Shown here in pieces: positions 7,242 through 15,233 of a DNA stretch of 64,000 nucleotides. Origin of the DNA: Actinomycetota bacterium (lineage in GTDB: Bacteria > Actinomycetota > Acidimicrobiia > Acidimicrobiales > Aldehydirespiratoraceae); contig JAPOHW010000016.1 of NCBI GenBank assembly GCA_029979265.1, positions 1-64,000 of the forward strand, given 5' to 3'. Position numbers and translations under genes: made by a program. Under the pieces are notes generated by a model. It was given only the letters and a program-made list of their open reading frames with translations. It had not been told where the DNA came from and did no database searches. Each line of letters opens with the position of its first letter. Within the stretch, counting starts at the first letter, position 1.

Positions 7242-8297
7242 ATGGTCGATCCACGACTCCAAACTCGTGCAACCGAATTGTTCGGCGTTCGATTCCCGAT
7301 CGTGCAGACCGGGATGGGCTGGGTCGCGGGTCCATCCCTCGTGGTGGGTACGGCCAACGCCGGCGGTCTCGGCATTCTCGCTGCTGCCACCATGACCTTC
7401 GACGAGATGGTTGCGGCGATCGAGGACGTGCAGCGTCGCACCGACTGTCCCTTCGGTGTCAACCTGCGCACCGATGCCGTCGACATCGATCAGCGGGTCG
7501 ACCACCTCATCCGGGCCGAGGTCCGAGTCGCGTCGTTTGCGCAGGCCCCGCGCCCCGACATGGTGGCAAAACTCAAGGAGCACGGGCTGGTGGTGGTGCC
7601 GACCGTCGGGGCGCGGCGGCACGCCGAGAAAGTGGCGGCGTGGGGTGTCGATGCAGTGCTCTGTCAGGGCGGGGAAGGAGGCGGCCACACCGGTACGGTT
7701 CCCACCTCGCTGCTGTTGCCGCAGATTCTCGATGCAGTCGAGATTCCCGTCATTGCCGCCGGCGGTTTCCACGACGGTCGTGGGCTTGCGGCGGCGCTGG
7801 CGTGGGGTGCTGATGGTATTGCGATGGGCACGCGGTTCCTGCTGACCGCAGATTCGGAGGTTCCCGACACGGTCAAGCAGGCTTACCTCGCCACTCCCGT
7901 CACTGGGACCGTCGTCTCGACGGCGATCGATGGTGCTCCCCAGCGAGTCGTCCGCACCGAGATGGTCGAGTCGCTCGAGCGGGCCGGGCTGCTGCGGTTT
8001 CCGAGAGCTGCGCTCAATGCGCTCCGGTTCCGCAAGCTGACCGACACGGCGTTGGGTGACCTGGTCAAGGAGGGGTTCGCGATGCGAAAGCGTCAGGGCC
8101 TGACGTGGTCACAGCTGGCGATGGCGGCCAACGCGCCGATGTTGACTCGCGCAACGATGGTTGACGGGCAGATCGATGTCGGAATCCTCCCCACCGGTCA
8201 GTGCGTCGGCGTCGTCGACGACCTCCCGACCTGCGACGAACTGATCGGGCGCATCGTCGCCGAGGCGATCGAGCGTCTCGACGCGCTCGGTCGCTAA
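7242..8297 (+). CDS. Nitronate monooxygenase / NPD-family flavin oxidoreductase
   Basis: 351-residue FMN-dependent TIM-barrel protein of the 2-nitropropane dioxygenase / enoyl-ACP reductase II family. Visible are the N-terminal PIVQTGMGWVAGPSLVVGTA, the AGGLGILAA loop, the phosphate-binding CQGGEGGGHTG and IPVIAAGGFHDGRGLAAAL with ADGIAMGTRFL. Members oxidise nitronates or act as NADH-quinone or enoyl reductases; the true substrate is not deducible. The ATG at 7242 lies in the 93-bp divergent gap from selD. It is immediately followed by the cobalamin riboswitch of the next operon. Confidence 0.9.
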   Translation: MVDPRLQTRATELFGVRFPIVQTGMGWVAGPSLVVGTANAGGLGILAAATMTFDEMVAAIEDVQRRTDCPFGVNLRTDAVDIDQRVDHLIRAEVRVASFAQAPRPDMVAKLKEHGLVVVPTVGARRHAEKVAAWGVDAVLCQGGEGGGHTGTVPTSLLLPQILDAVEIPVIAAGGFHDGRGLAAALAWGADGIAMGTRFLLTADSEVPDTVKQAYLATPVTGTVVSTAIDGAPQRVVRTEMVESLERAGLLRFPRAALNALRFRKLTDTALGDLVKEGFAMRKRQGLTWSQLAMAANAPMLTRATMVDGQIDVGILPTGQCVGVVDDLPTCDELIGRIVAEAIERLDALGR

Positions 8298-8305
8298 GCT
8301 GCGCC

Positions 8306-8402
8306 CGTTCACATGCAGCGAATCCGGTGAGATTCCGGGACTGTCCCGCAACGGTGATGCCTGTCCGCTTCGGTGGGTAGGACGAGTCCGGTCGCCTGGA
8401 GT
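8306..8402 (+). promoter_or_regulatory. Cobalamin (B12) riboswitch
   Basis: The leader of the B12 uptake operon contains the conserved aptamer core: aatccggtgagattccggga (8321-8340) followed by ctgtcccgcaacggtga (8341-8357), and the 3' closing segment gagtccggtcgcctgg (8384-8399). These match the consensus blocks GAAnCCGGUGmGAAUCCGGnRCUGuCCCGCaACgGU and the AGUCCGGucgCCUG end. The following 8403-8499 carries a possible expression-platform hairpin (cgaccct ... agggacg) and the ribosome site of btuF. Adenosylcobalamin or a related corrinoid is expected to repress the operon. Confidence 0.9.
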
Positions 8403-8499
8403 GGACGACGAACCGACCCTCGAGGAAAAGGGACGGCTCGTGCGATCGGGGTTTCCGAGCGCTCGTGCCAGCCGGACTCGAGCCACAGGAGGAAACCTC

Positions 8500-9378
8500 G
8501 TGAAAAGATTGGTCACATTCCTGGCTCTGCCGCTTGTCGTTGCGCTTCTCGGCGCGGCCTGCGGCGGCGATGAACCGACCGACGAACTGTCGGTCGACTC
8601 GGTGCCGGCCGAACGAATCGTCTCCATCACGCCGACCGGCACCGAGATGCTGTACGCGGTGGGAGCCGGTGATCTCGTCGTCGCCGTCGACGAGTTCTCG
8701 TACTACCCGGAAGGAACACCGGTCACCGACCTCTCGGGTTGGGACCCCAATATCGAGGCAATCCTGTCCTACGAGCCCGACTTGGTCGTCATGGACTGGA
8801 ACGACGACCTCCGAAGCGGTCTGGAAGCCGCTGGCGTGTCGGTTCTCGTGATCGCCGCGCCATCGGCGATCGAAGAGGTCTACACCCAGATCCAACTGGT
8901 CGGCGACGCAACAGGATTCGCCACCGAGGCGACGGTGGTGGTCGACGCCATGCGGACGGCGATCGACGGCCTAGTCGACGACGCCCCCCAGTCGTCGGCA
9001 CTGACCTACTACCACGAACTCGACAACACCCTCTACAGCGTCACCAGCTCCACCTTCATTGGCGCGGTCTATGCCCTCTTCGGGCTCACCAACGTCGCTG
9101 ACACAGCTGATGCCGACGGTGCGGCTTTCGGCTATCCCCAACTCAGTGACGAATATCTCCTCGACGCCGACCCCGACGTGATCTTCCTTGCCGACACGCG
9201 ATGTTGCGCCCAGAGCGCAGAAACGGTCGCAGCGCGGCCCGGCTGGGACCAACTCACCGCAGTGCAGAACGGCAACGTGGTCGAACTCGACGACGACGTC
9301 GTTTCCCGATGGGGTCCGCGTCTCGTCGAATTCGTCGAGGCCATCGCCGCTGCGATCGAGTCGGCTCACGCCGACTGA
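8500..9378 (+). CDS. btuF: Cobalamin ABC transporter substrate-binding lipoprotein
   Basis: Class III substrate-binding protein of a BtuF/FhuD-type importer. The GTG at 8500 is chosen because it follows a strong aggagg ribosome site at 8488-8493 and begins a lipoprotein signal: short basic start, hydrophobic LVTFLALPLVVALLGAAC with the lipid-modified Cys at about residue 21. Length is 292 residues. RIVSITPTGTEMLYAVGAGD and YEPDLVVMDW are typical of the family. Its place directly behind a cobalamin riboswitch and ahead of btuC, btuD and cobO assigns the ligand to B12. The next ATG is 4 bases past its stop. Confidence 0.9.
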   Translation: MKRLVTFLALPLVVALLGAACGGDEPTDELSVDSVPAERIVSITPTGTEMLYAVGAGDLVVAVDEFSYYPEGTPVTDLSGWDPNIEAILSYEPDLVVMDWNDDLRSGLEAAGVSVLVIAAPSAIEEVYTQIQLVGDATGFATEATVVVDAMRTAIDGLVDDAPQSSALTYYHELDNTLYSVTSSTFIGAVYALFGLTNVADTADADGAAFGYPQLSDEYLLDADPDVIFLADTRCCAQSAETVAARPGWDQLTAVQNGNVVELDDDVVSRWGPRLVEFVEAIAAAIESAHAD

Positions 9379-9382
9379 GCTG

Positions 9383-10420
9383 ATGGCGATCGAGCCGACC
9401 CGACTTCGAGCCCCTGCGCTGGGAGCCGGGTTCGCCGCGCTCGTCGTCGCAGTCGTCGCCGGTCTCGGCGTCGGGCCGGTGGGTATCGCACCCCGGGCCG
9501 TGCTCTACGCCCTGGTCGATGCCGTTCCCGGACTCAGCGCCGATTCCGGGCTGAGCAGTATCCGCGAAGCCATCGTGCAAGAAGTCCGGCTCCCTCGAGT
9601 CGTACTCGGGCTCCTCGTCGGTGCGACGCTGTCGGTCAGCGGCGCTGCGTATCAGGGGGCCTTTCGTAATCCACTGGTCGACCCGTATCTCCTCGGCGTC
9701 GCGGCCGGTGCTGGCCTCGGCGCAACGATTGCCATCACACAGAATCTCGGCGACGGTTCGGGCTTGGTCGACCTGGTTCCCCTCTCGGCCTTCGCCGGCG
9801 CGCTCTTCGCCGTCGTGTTGTCCTACGGGGCGGGTTACATCGGCGGACGCTCCACCGCATCACTCGTTCTTGCCGGGGTTGCTGTTGCGAGCTTTCTCAC
9901 TGCGTGTCAGACGTATGTTCTGCAAGCCAACTCCGATGCCTTCCGTGAGGTGTATTCGTGGATTCTTGGTCGCGTTGCGACATCGGGCTGGTCCGAGCCG
10001 TTGTTGTTGCTCCCGTACTTCGTGGTGGCGGTCGCTGTCATGCTTCGCTACCGCCGGGCGCTCGACATTTTGGCGGTCGGGGATGAAGAGGCGCAGGCCC
10101 TGGGGATCGACCCTCGTCGAGTCCGGATCCATGTCGTTGTCGCAGCGTCACTGGGTGCGGCTGCGGCCGTGTCGGTCAGTGGCCTGATCGGCTTCGTCGG
10201 GATCATCGTTCCCCACGTCGTACGCCTTGTGTTCGGAACGAGCTACCGGGTCCTCATTCCGCTCTCGATCCTGTTCGGTGGTGCCTTCATGGTGCTGGCA
10301 GACCTCGCCGCCCGAACGCTCGTGGAGCCGGCAGAACTGCCCATCGGGGTCGTGACCGCCTTCCTCGGCGCGCCGTTCTTCGTGGTGGTCCTGCGCACGA
10401 GCCGCCGGGAGGTCTGGTAG
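9383..10420 (+). CDS. btuC: Cobalamin ABC transporter permease
   Basis: 345-residue FecCD/BtuC-type permease with about ten membrane segments. Start taken at the ATG 9383, four bases after the btuF stop; a longer in-frame version would overlap btuF and is not hydrophobic. Family signatures: RLPRVVLGLLVGATLSVSGA, AYQGAFRNPLVDPYLLGVAAG, and near the end GLIGFVGIIVPHVVRLVFG, the cytoplasmic coupling loop region. It forms the channel through the inner membrane. The stop shares one base with the GTG start of btuD (TAGTG), so translation is coupled. Confidence 0.93.
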   Translation: MAIEPTRLRAPALGAGFAALVVAVVAGLGVGPVGIAPRAVLYALVDAVPGLSADSGLSSIREAIVQEVRLPRVVLGLLVGATLSVSGAAYQGAFRNPLVDPYLLGVAAGAGLGATIAITQNLGDGSGLVDLVPLSAFAGALFAVVLSYGAGYIGGRSTASLVLAGVAVASFLTACQTYVLQANSDAFREVYSWILGRVATSGWSEPLLLLPYFVVAVAVMLRYRRALDILAVGDEEAQALGIDPRRVRIHVVVAASLGAAAAVSVSGLIGFVGIIVPHVVRLVFGTSYRVLIPLSILFGGAFMVLADLAARTLVEPAELPIGVVTAFLGAPFFVVVLRTSRREVW

Positions 10421-11199
10421 TGCCCTCGATCACCACCGACGGCCTGTCCGTCGCACTCGGCGGCGTCCCGATCCTGCACGGGGTCGACCTCGACATCGGC
10501 GAAGGCGAGTGGGTCAACATCATCGGACCCAACGGCTCGGGAAAGACCACCCTGCTTCGTTCCCTGCTCGGCACGATCGGCTACGAGGGTCGGATCGAGA
10601 TCGGTGGCGTTGTCATCGACAAACCCCAGGACCGAGCACGCGTCCTCGCCTACGTGCCGCAGTCTCCAGTCATCCCACCGGGAATGTACGTCGTCGACTA
10701 CGTGATGCTGGGCCGGACACCTCACCGTGGGGTCTTTGGCCGTGACACCGACACCGATGTTGCGGTTGCGATCGATGTCCTGAACAGACTGGATCTTGCC
10801 CGCTTTGTCGAACGGGAGGTCCGATCGTTGTCGGGTGGAGAACGCCAGCGGGTTGTGCTGGCGCGAGCACTCGCACAGCAAGCCGACATCCTGCTGCTCG
10901 ACGAGCCTACGACCGCCCTCGACCTGGGACATCAACAAGACGTTCTCGATCTGGTCGACGGTCTTCGTCGTGAGCGAGGACTGACCGTGATCGCAACGCT
11001 GCACGACCTCACGCTGGCGGCCCGCTACGGCGACAGGATCGCACTGCTCGCCGATGGGCGTATCGTCGTGTCAGGGACACCCTCGGAGGTGCTGACCGCC
11101 GAGGTGATCGCCGAACACTTCGGTGCAACCGTTCGCATCATCGACGAGCCCGACGGTCCGGTGATCGTCCCCGCCACCCCCGATCGGAGTCCACGATGA
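10420..11199 (+). CDS. btuD: Cobalamin ABC transporter ATP-binding protein
   Basis: 259-residue ABC ATPase. Walker A GPNGSGKTT is at 36-44, the Q-loop near VPQSP, the signature LSGGERQRV, Walker B ILLLDEPTTALD and the H-loop ATLHDLTLAARYGD. It belongs to the FepC/BtuD branch that works with FecCD permeases, and the operon places it in B12 import. The GTG start overlaps the btuC stop and its own stop overlaps the cobO start (ATGA). Confidence 0.93.
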   Translation: MPSITTDGLSVALGGVPILHGVDLDIGEGEWVNIIGPNGSGKTTLLRSLLGTIGYEGRIEIGGVVIDKPQDRARVLAYVPQSPVIPPGMYVVDYVMLGRTPHRGVFGRDTDTDVAVAIDVLNRLDLARFVEREVRSLSGGERQRVVLARALAQQADILLLDEPTTALDLGHQQDVLDLVDGLRRERGLTVIATLHDLTLAARYGDRIALLADGRIVVSGTPSEVLTAEVIAEHFGATVRIIDEPDGPVIVPATPDRSPR

Positions 11200-11762
11200 C
11201 CGATGTGCCGCTGCAAGACGACCCCCGGCCGGACGGCCTCCGAACGGTAAGCAGCCTCGTGCTCGTCACCACCGGTGACGGGAAAGGAAAGTCGTCGGCT
11301 GCGTTCGGGGTCGCACTGCGGGCGCGAGCACGCAACTGGCCCGTGGCGGTCGTGCAATTTCTCAAAAGCGACGACTGGGTGACCGGTGAGCAGATCATGG
11401 CTCCGCAACTCGGTATCGACTTCTGGTCGCTCGGTGACGGATTCACCTGGGACTCCGACGACCTCACGAAGGACGAAGCCGAGGCGAAGGAAGCGTGGCG
11501 TCACGGAAAGTCTCTGGTCGACGCAGGCGAGCACCGGCTGGTGATCTTCGACGAGATCACCTATCCGCTGAATTGGGGCTGGCTCGACGCCGCTGAGGTC
11601 GAGCAGACGTTTCGCAACCGCCCGGCGAACGTCTCCCTCGTGCTGACCGGTCGCGACGCGCCCGATTGGATGATCGAGCTCGCCGACACGGTCAGCGTGA
11701 TCGAGAATCGCAAACACGCCTACGAGGCGGGGATCGCAGCAAAGAAAGGCATCGACTTCTAG
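11196..11762 (+). CDS. cobO: Cob(I)alamin adenosyltransferase, CobO/BtuR type
   Basis: Transfers the adenosyl group of ATP to cob(I)alamin or a corrinoid, making the coenzyme form of the vitamin just imported. The 188-residue protein shows the CobO P-loop TTGDGKGKSS (25-34), the VVQFLKSDDW strand, EAKEAWRHG, FDEITYPLNWGWLD and the LTGRDAP motif. It overlaps btuD by four bases (ATGA), making a four-gene translationally coupled operon under the riboswitch. Placing adenosylation with uptake suggests salvage rather than de novo synthesis, since no cob/cbi biosynthesis genes are in the window. Confidence 0.95.
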   Translation: MTDVPLQDDPRPDGLRTVSSLVLVTTGDGKGKSSAAFGVALRARARNWPVAVVQFLKSDDWVTGEQIMAPQLGIDFWSLGDGFTWDSDDLTKDEAEAKEAWRHGKSLVDAGEHRLVIFDEITYPLNWGWLDAAEVEQTFRNRPANVSLVLTGRDAPDWMIELADTVSVIENRKHAYEAGIAAKKGIDF

Positions 11763-11778
11763 TGGGCCAACGTCGGCC

Positions 11779-11796
11779 GGTCAGCCGCCGCTGACC
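11779..11796. terminator. Convergent hairpin after cobO
   Basis: Perfect 7-bp stem ggtcagc / gctgacc with loop cgcc, 17 bases past the cobO stop and overlapping the last codons of the converging dihydrouridine synthase gene. It is probably a shared terminator; no U-run. Confidence 0.5.
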
Positions 11797-12980
11797 AACT
11801 GCTCGGCCCCCCTAGGCATGGCGACCTCGTCGTCGCGGGCGTCGAGCCAACCGTCGGGCAGATGAACCGCTTTCGGTGAGCCCGAATGGCCCCGCACCAT
11901 GCGCATACCGCCGTCGGGAAATGGGATGGTGCGGTCGAGCGCGCCGACGAGCTCGCGCATCTCGTCGAGGGAGCCGACCCGGTTGAGACGAGCGCGCAGT
12001 TCACCGCCGGCCGGAAAACCTTTGAGGTACCAACCAGTGTGCTTGCGGAAGTCCCGAATGCCGTGTTCCTCGCCCATCCATTCGCACAACAGTGCGGCGT
12101 GTTCGAGCATCCCGTCGAGCACGGTGCCGAGATCGGGTCGCGGCGGAACGGGCCGACCCTCGAACACCGCTGCGAGATCCCCGAACAGCCAGGGCCGCCC
12201 GAGGCACCCTCGGCCGACGGTCACGCCGTCGCACCCGGTGGTGCGCATCATGCGGAGCGCGTCGTCGGCTTCCCAGATGTCACCGTTGCCGAAGACCGGG
12301 ATCGAGGTCACTGCCTCTTTGAGTTCGGAGATGCGGCTCCAGTCGGCGTGGCCCGAATAGAGCTGGTTGGCGGTGCGAGCGTGGAGCGCCACAGCCTGTG
12401 CGCCCTCATCCTCGGCGATCTTGCCGGCATCGATGAACGTGATCGACTCGCTGTCGATGCCGGTTCGAAACTTCACCGTGACCGGTACCTGTCCGGCGTT
12501 CGTCACGGCAGCCCGCACGATCTTGCGGTAGTGCTCCCGTTTCCAGGGGAGTGCCGCACCGCCGCCGTGTCGAGTGACTTTTTTCATCGGGCAACCGAAG
12601 TTCATGTCGATGTGGTCGACCGGGACACCGTCGAGCAGCCCGTCGACGAGAAGCCGAGCCGCCTCACCGATCGAGTACGGATCGGTACCGTAGAGCTGGA
12701 TCGAGCGGGGCGACTCGTCGGGGGCAAACGCTGCCAGTTCGAGACTCTTGCGATGTCGCTCGACCAACGCACGGGCCGTAATCATCTGATTGACGTACAA
12801 CCCGGCGCCGTAGCGTCGGCACAGTGTGCGAAATGGGGCGTTCGTGACGCCGGCCATGGGCGCAAGGACGACCGGTGGCCACACGTCGAGCGATCCGAGC
12901 CGGACTGGCTCGAACTCGCCCGGACGGGCGGGTGGCTCCGGCTCGGATGCCGTCATCGGGCGATCGGCTGCAACGCTCAC
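11781..12980 (-). CDS. dus: tRNA-dihydrouridine synthase (DusB-like)
   Basis: FMN enzyme that reduces uridines in the D-loop of tRNA. The 399-residue protein has an N-terminal barrel opening with LAPMAGVTNAPFRTLCR, the active-site loop IDMNFGCPMKKVTRHGGGAA with the catalytic Cys in GCP, the tRNA/FMN residues VKFRTG and ALHARTANQLY, and the phosphate loop VFGNGDIW ... GVTVGRGCLGRPWLF. A C-terminal helical domain with FRKHTGWYLKGF follows, typical of DusB. The extra ~30 acidic/Pro-rich N-terminal residues may mean an internal start. It lies downstream, on the same strand, of the Maf fusion gene and the 33-bp repeat. Confidence 0.93.
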   Translation of the reverse strand: MSVAADRPMTASEPEPPARPGEFEPVRLGSLDVWPPVVLAPMAGVTNAPFRTLCRRYGAGLYVNQMITARALVERHRKSLELAAFAPDESPRSIQLYGTDPYSIGEAARLLVDGLLDGVPVDHIDMNFGCPMKKVTRHGGGAALPWKREHYRKIVRAAVTNAGQVPVTVKFRTGIDSESITFIDAGKIAEDEGAQAVALHARTANQLYSGHADWSRISELKEAVTSIPVFGNGDIWEADDALRMMRTTGCDGVTVGRGCLGRPWLFGDLAAVFEGRPVPPRPDLGTVLDGMLEHAALLCEWMGEEHGIRDFRKHTGWYLKGFPAGGELRARLNRVGSLDEMRELVGALDRTIPFPDGGMRMVRGHSGSPKAVHLPDGWLDARDDEVAMPRGAEQLVSGG

Positions 12981-13010
12981 ACCACATAGGGTAGAAAGAC
13001 CAGCCTCCAG

Positions 13011-13129
13011 CGAGGCGCCAAGCCGCCTCGGGTGTTCATCGGGCGAGGCGCCAAGCCGCCTCGGGTGTTCATCGGGCGAGGCGCCAAGCCGCCTCGGGTG
13101 TTCATCGGGCGAGGCGCCAAGCCGCCTCG
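13011..13129. repeat. Four-copy 33-bp tandem repeat, each copy a 7-bp hairpin
   Basis: The unit cgaggcgccaagccgcctcg plus ggtgttcatcggg repeats at 13011, 13044, 13077 and 13110. Each contains the perfect inverted repeat cgaggcg / cgcctcg with loop ccaagc. The last copy is the true 3' end of the Maf-decarboxylase gene (residues EAAWRLAR and stop); the other three are further copies of that gene end, each with its own stop. Between the two minus-strand genes they may act as a series of terminators or as an unstable VNTR. There are no unique spacers. Confidence 0.9.
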
Positions 13130-15162
13130 CTGTGCTCCGCGATCAGATCGAGGAGGCGGTCGGCGTCGTCGAAGGACACGTCGGGATTCATGAAAATCAA
13201 TCGGAAGCAGTTGATGTCGTGGACCGGCTGGTAGCCGATCAATGCTGCGCCCTGGGCCTGCATCAGCGCTTTGGCTGCGGGAGCGATCGCATGCAACGTC
13301 GCATGCTGCTCGGTCGTGAGCGACGACAGATCGAGGGGCCGCATCTCGGGTGGCACCCACAAACACGTCGACGTGACGAAGTCACCTGCCACGACGGCGT
13401 GGAGGTCGGCCCGCTCCTCGAGTCGAGCCCGAACGTGATCGGCGAGTGCCACCGCATGATCGATGCGGTGCGCCATCCCGGCGTCGCCGCGGCCCTTCCA
13501 CATCAACCACGCCTTCAAGACGTCGTTGCGTCGACCGCAATGGATGTTCTGGTCGCCGGAGTCGTACCCGCCGAAAAGCTTGTCGGGCTGGAACAAGTAC
13601 TCGGCACCCGATGCGAACGTCGGATGGAGTCGACTCGGATCAGCTACCAGGAGCACGGAGCACTGCTGGGTGACACCGCCGATCTTGTGAAGGTTCCAGG
13701 TGATGGAGTCGGCTTTGTCGATGCCCTCACAACGCCACCGCTGTCGCGGTGAGAAGAGCGCAGCGCATCCGAACGCACCGTCGACGTGCATCCAGATACC
13801 GTGCTCGGCGCAGCGGGTGGCAATCTCGTCGAGTGGATCGAAGGCGCCCGTCACCGTCGTGCCAGCAGTCGCAACGATCGCAAGCACCTCCGGCCCCTCG
13901 GCCAGCGCAGCATCGAGGGCATCCACGTCCATCGCACCGTCGGGCGTGGTTGCGATCGCCTGGACCGCGTCACGGCCGAATCCCATGACCGCTGCCATCT
14001 TCGCAGTGGAGTAGTGGGCAGACGCGCTGACCAGCAGTCGCAACGGTGTCCCGTCATGGCCCCGGTCGAGCGAGGACGGGTCCCGGGCGGCCCGCGCCAA
14101 CTGGAGTCCGTGCATGCCGGCGATGGAGCCGCCTGCGCACATGAGTCCAGCCGGCTGCTCCGGATCCGGGTTCCACCCGACGAGACGAGCCATTTTGTCG
14201 AGCAGCGCCCGCTCCATGAGCATGAAGACGGGTGCGATCTCGTAGGTCGTGTGCGCAGTGTTGAGAGCTGCTCCCAACCAATCGCCCACGACGGCGAGGG
14301 GATCGGCTCCCGCGTAGTTCTGATTGATGAAGCGAGGATGGTTGGTGTGCACCGAGCGAGCGAGGACGCGCTCGGCCGCTGCGACAAGGTCACCGGCTGC
14401 TGCTGCGGGCTCATGGGTGGCGAACTCGGTGCCGATCGTGGCGGCTAGGTCGGCGAGCAGGTCCGCCGGTGGTCCCCAGTCGATGACCGGGTCGTCTTCC
14501 CCTGGTGGGTTCGTCACATGGTCGAGTGCCAGTTCGGCAATCGCTCGCACCGGATCGGGTGTCGGGCGACTCCGGAAATCCAAGAGGTCGAGATCGTGGC
14601 GAGAGAACAGGTCGTCGACGAGGGGGAGCGGAAGACCGATGATGTTGGTGACACTGCCATCGACGCGGTCGGCAAAGAGCCCCGCAGCTCCCTGGAGCCC
14701 GTAGGCGCCCGCCTTGTCGGCAGGTTCCTCGGTCGCCACGTACCACGCGAGCCGGTCGTCGTGCAGTTCGCCGATGTCGACCGTGCTCACCTCGACTGCG
14801 GAGTGGACGACCGAGGTTCCCTCGGCGTTGGTGACGCCCACGGCGACACCGGTCACGACGTCGTGTCGACGGTTGGCAAGGGACTGGAGCATCGACGACG
14901 CCTCGACAGCGTCGGACGGCTTGCCAAGGATGACGCCATCGCGAACGACGGATGTGTCGGCCGCGAGTACCACGCGTCCTGGAGCTGCCGACGCGGCCGC
15001 TTTGCTGCGGGCGAGACGCTCGACGTAGGCAATGGCCGATTCTCCCGGCTCCGGGGTCTCGTCGATGTCGGCGGGCTCCACCACGGGGTGGACGTCGAGC
15101 CGGGCCAGTAGCTCCTTGCGGCGGGGAGATCCGGATGCCAGGACGAGTTCGAGGTTGTGCAC
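13102..15162 (-). CDS. Maf-like nucleotide pyrophosphatase fused to a PLP-dependent decarboxylase
   Basis: A single 686-residue frame joins two proteins normally encoded apart. Residues 1-188 are a full Maf/YhdE house-cleaning nucleotide pyrophosphatase: LASGSPRRKELL at 8-19, the catalytic LAADTSV (Asp69), LGKPSD, and the C-terminal GLQGAAGLFADRVDGS and VTNIIGLPLPLV. Residues ~205-686 are a group II (fold type I) amino-acid decarboxylase of the glutamate / cysteine-sulfinate type: NHPRFINQNYAG, the His383 of SAHYS that stacks on PLP, Asp461 in HVDGAFG and the PLP lysine Lys493 in NLHK. A Pro-rich linker RSRPTPDP joins them. The start is the ATG at 15162. The amino acid decarboxylated is unknown. 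The fusion is in frame with no stop or obvious frameshift. Confidence 0.88.
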   Translation of the reverse strand: MHNLELVLASGSPRRKELLARLDVHPVVEPADIDETPEPGESAIAYVERLARSKAAASAAPGRVVLAADTSVVRDGVILGKPSDAVEASSMLQSLANRRHDVVTGVAVGVTNAEGTSVVHSAVEVSTVDIGELHDDRLAWYVATEEPADKAGAYGLQGAAGLFADRVDGSVTNIIGLPLPLVDDLFSRHDLDLLDFRSRPTPDPVRAIAELALDHVTNPPGEDDPVIDWGPPADLLADLAATIGTEFATHEPAAAAGDLVAAAERVLARSVHTNHPRFINQNYAGADPLAVVGDWLGAALNTAHTTYEIAPVFMLMERALLDKMARLVGWNPDPEQPAGLMCAGGSIAGMHGLQLARAARDPSSLDRGHDGTPLRLLVSASAHYSTAKMAAVMGFGRDAVQAIATTPDGAMDVDALDAALAEGPEVLAIVATAGTTVTGAFDPLDEIATRCAEHGIWMHVDGAFGCAALFSPRQRWRCEGIDKADSITWNLHKIGGVTQQCSVLLVADPSRLHPTFASGAEYLFQPDKLFGGYDSGDQNIHCGRRNDVLKAWLMWKGRGDAGMAHRIDHAVALADHVRARLEERADLHAVVAGDFVTSTCLWVPPEMRPLDLSSLTTEQHATLHAIAPAAKALMQAQGAALIGYQPVHDINCFRLIFMNPDVSFDDADRLLDLIAEHSEAAWRLAR

Positions 15163-15233
15163 TCGCAGATTGTCGCAGAACCCGCAGCAGGCGCCACCAG
15201 CGCCGGCGACGTTGGGCGTAGTCTCCGCACAAC

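Noticed and set aside
7107..7772. A 221-residue minus-strand reading frame ending at 7107
   Set aside because: Only its last 14 codons (the selD N-terminus) are real; the rest is antisense to the nitronate monooxygenase-like gene. Its stop is the selD Sec codon.
13011..13129. CRISPR-like short repeats
   Set aside because: The 33-bp units are directly contiguous with no unique spacers, and one unit is the coding end of a gene. No cas gene is nearby.
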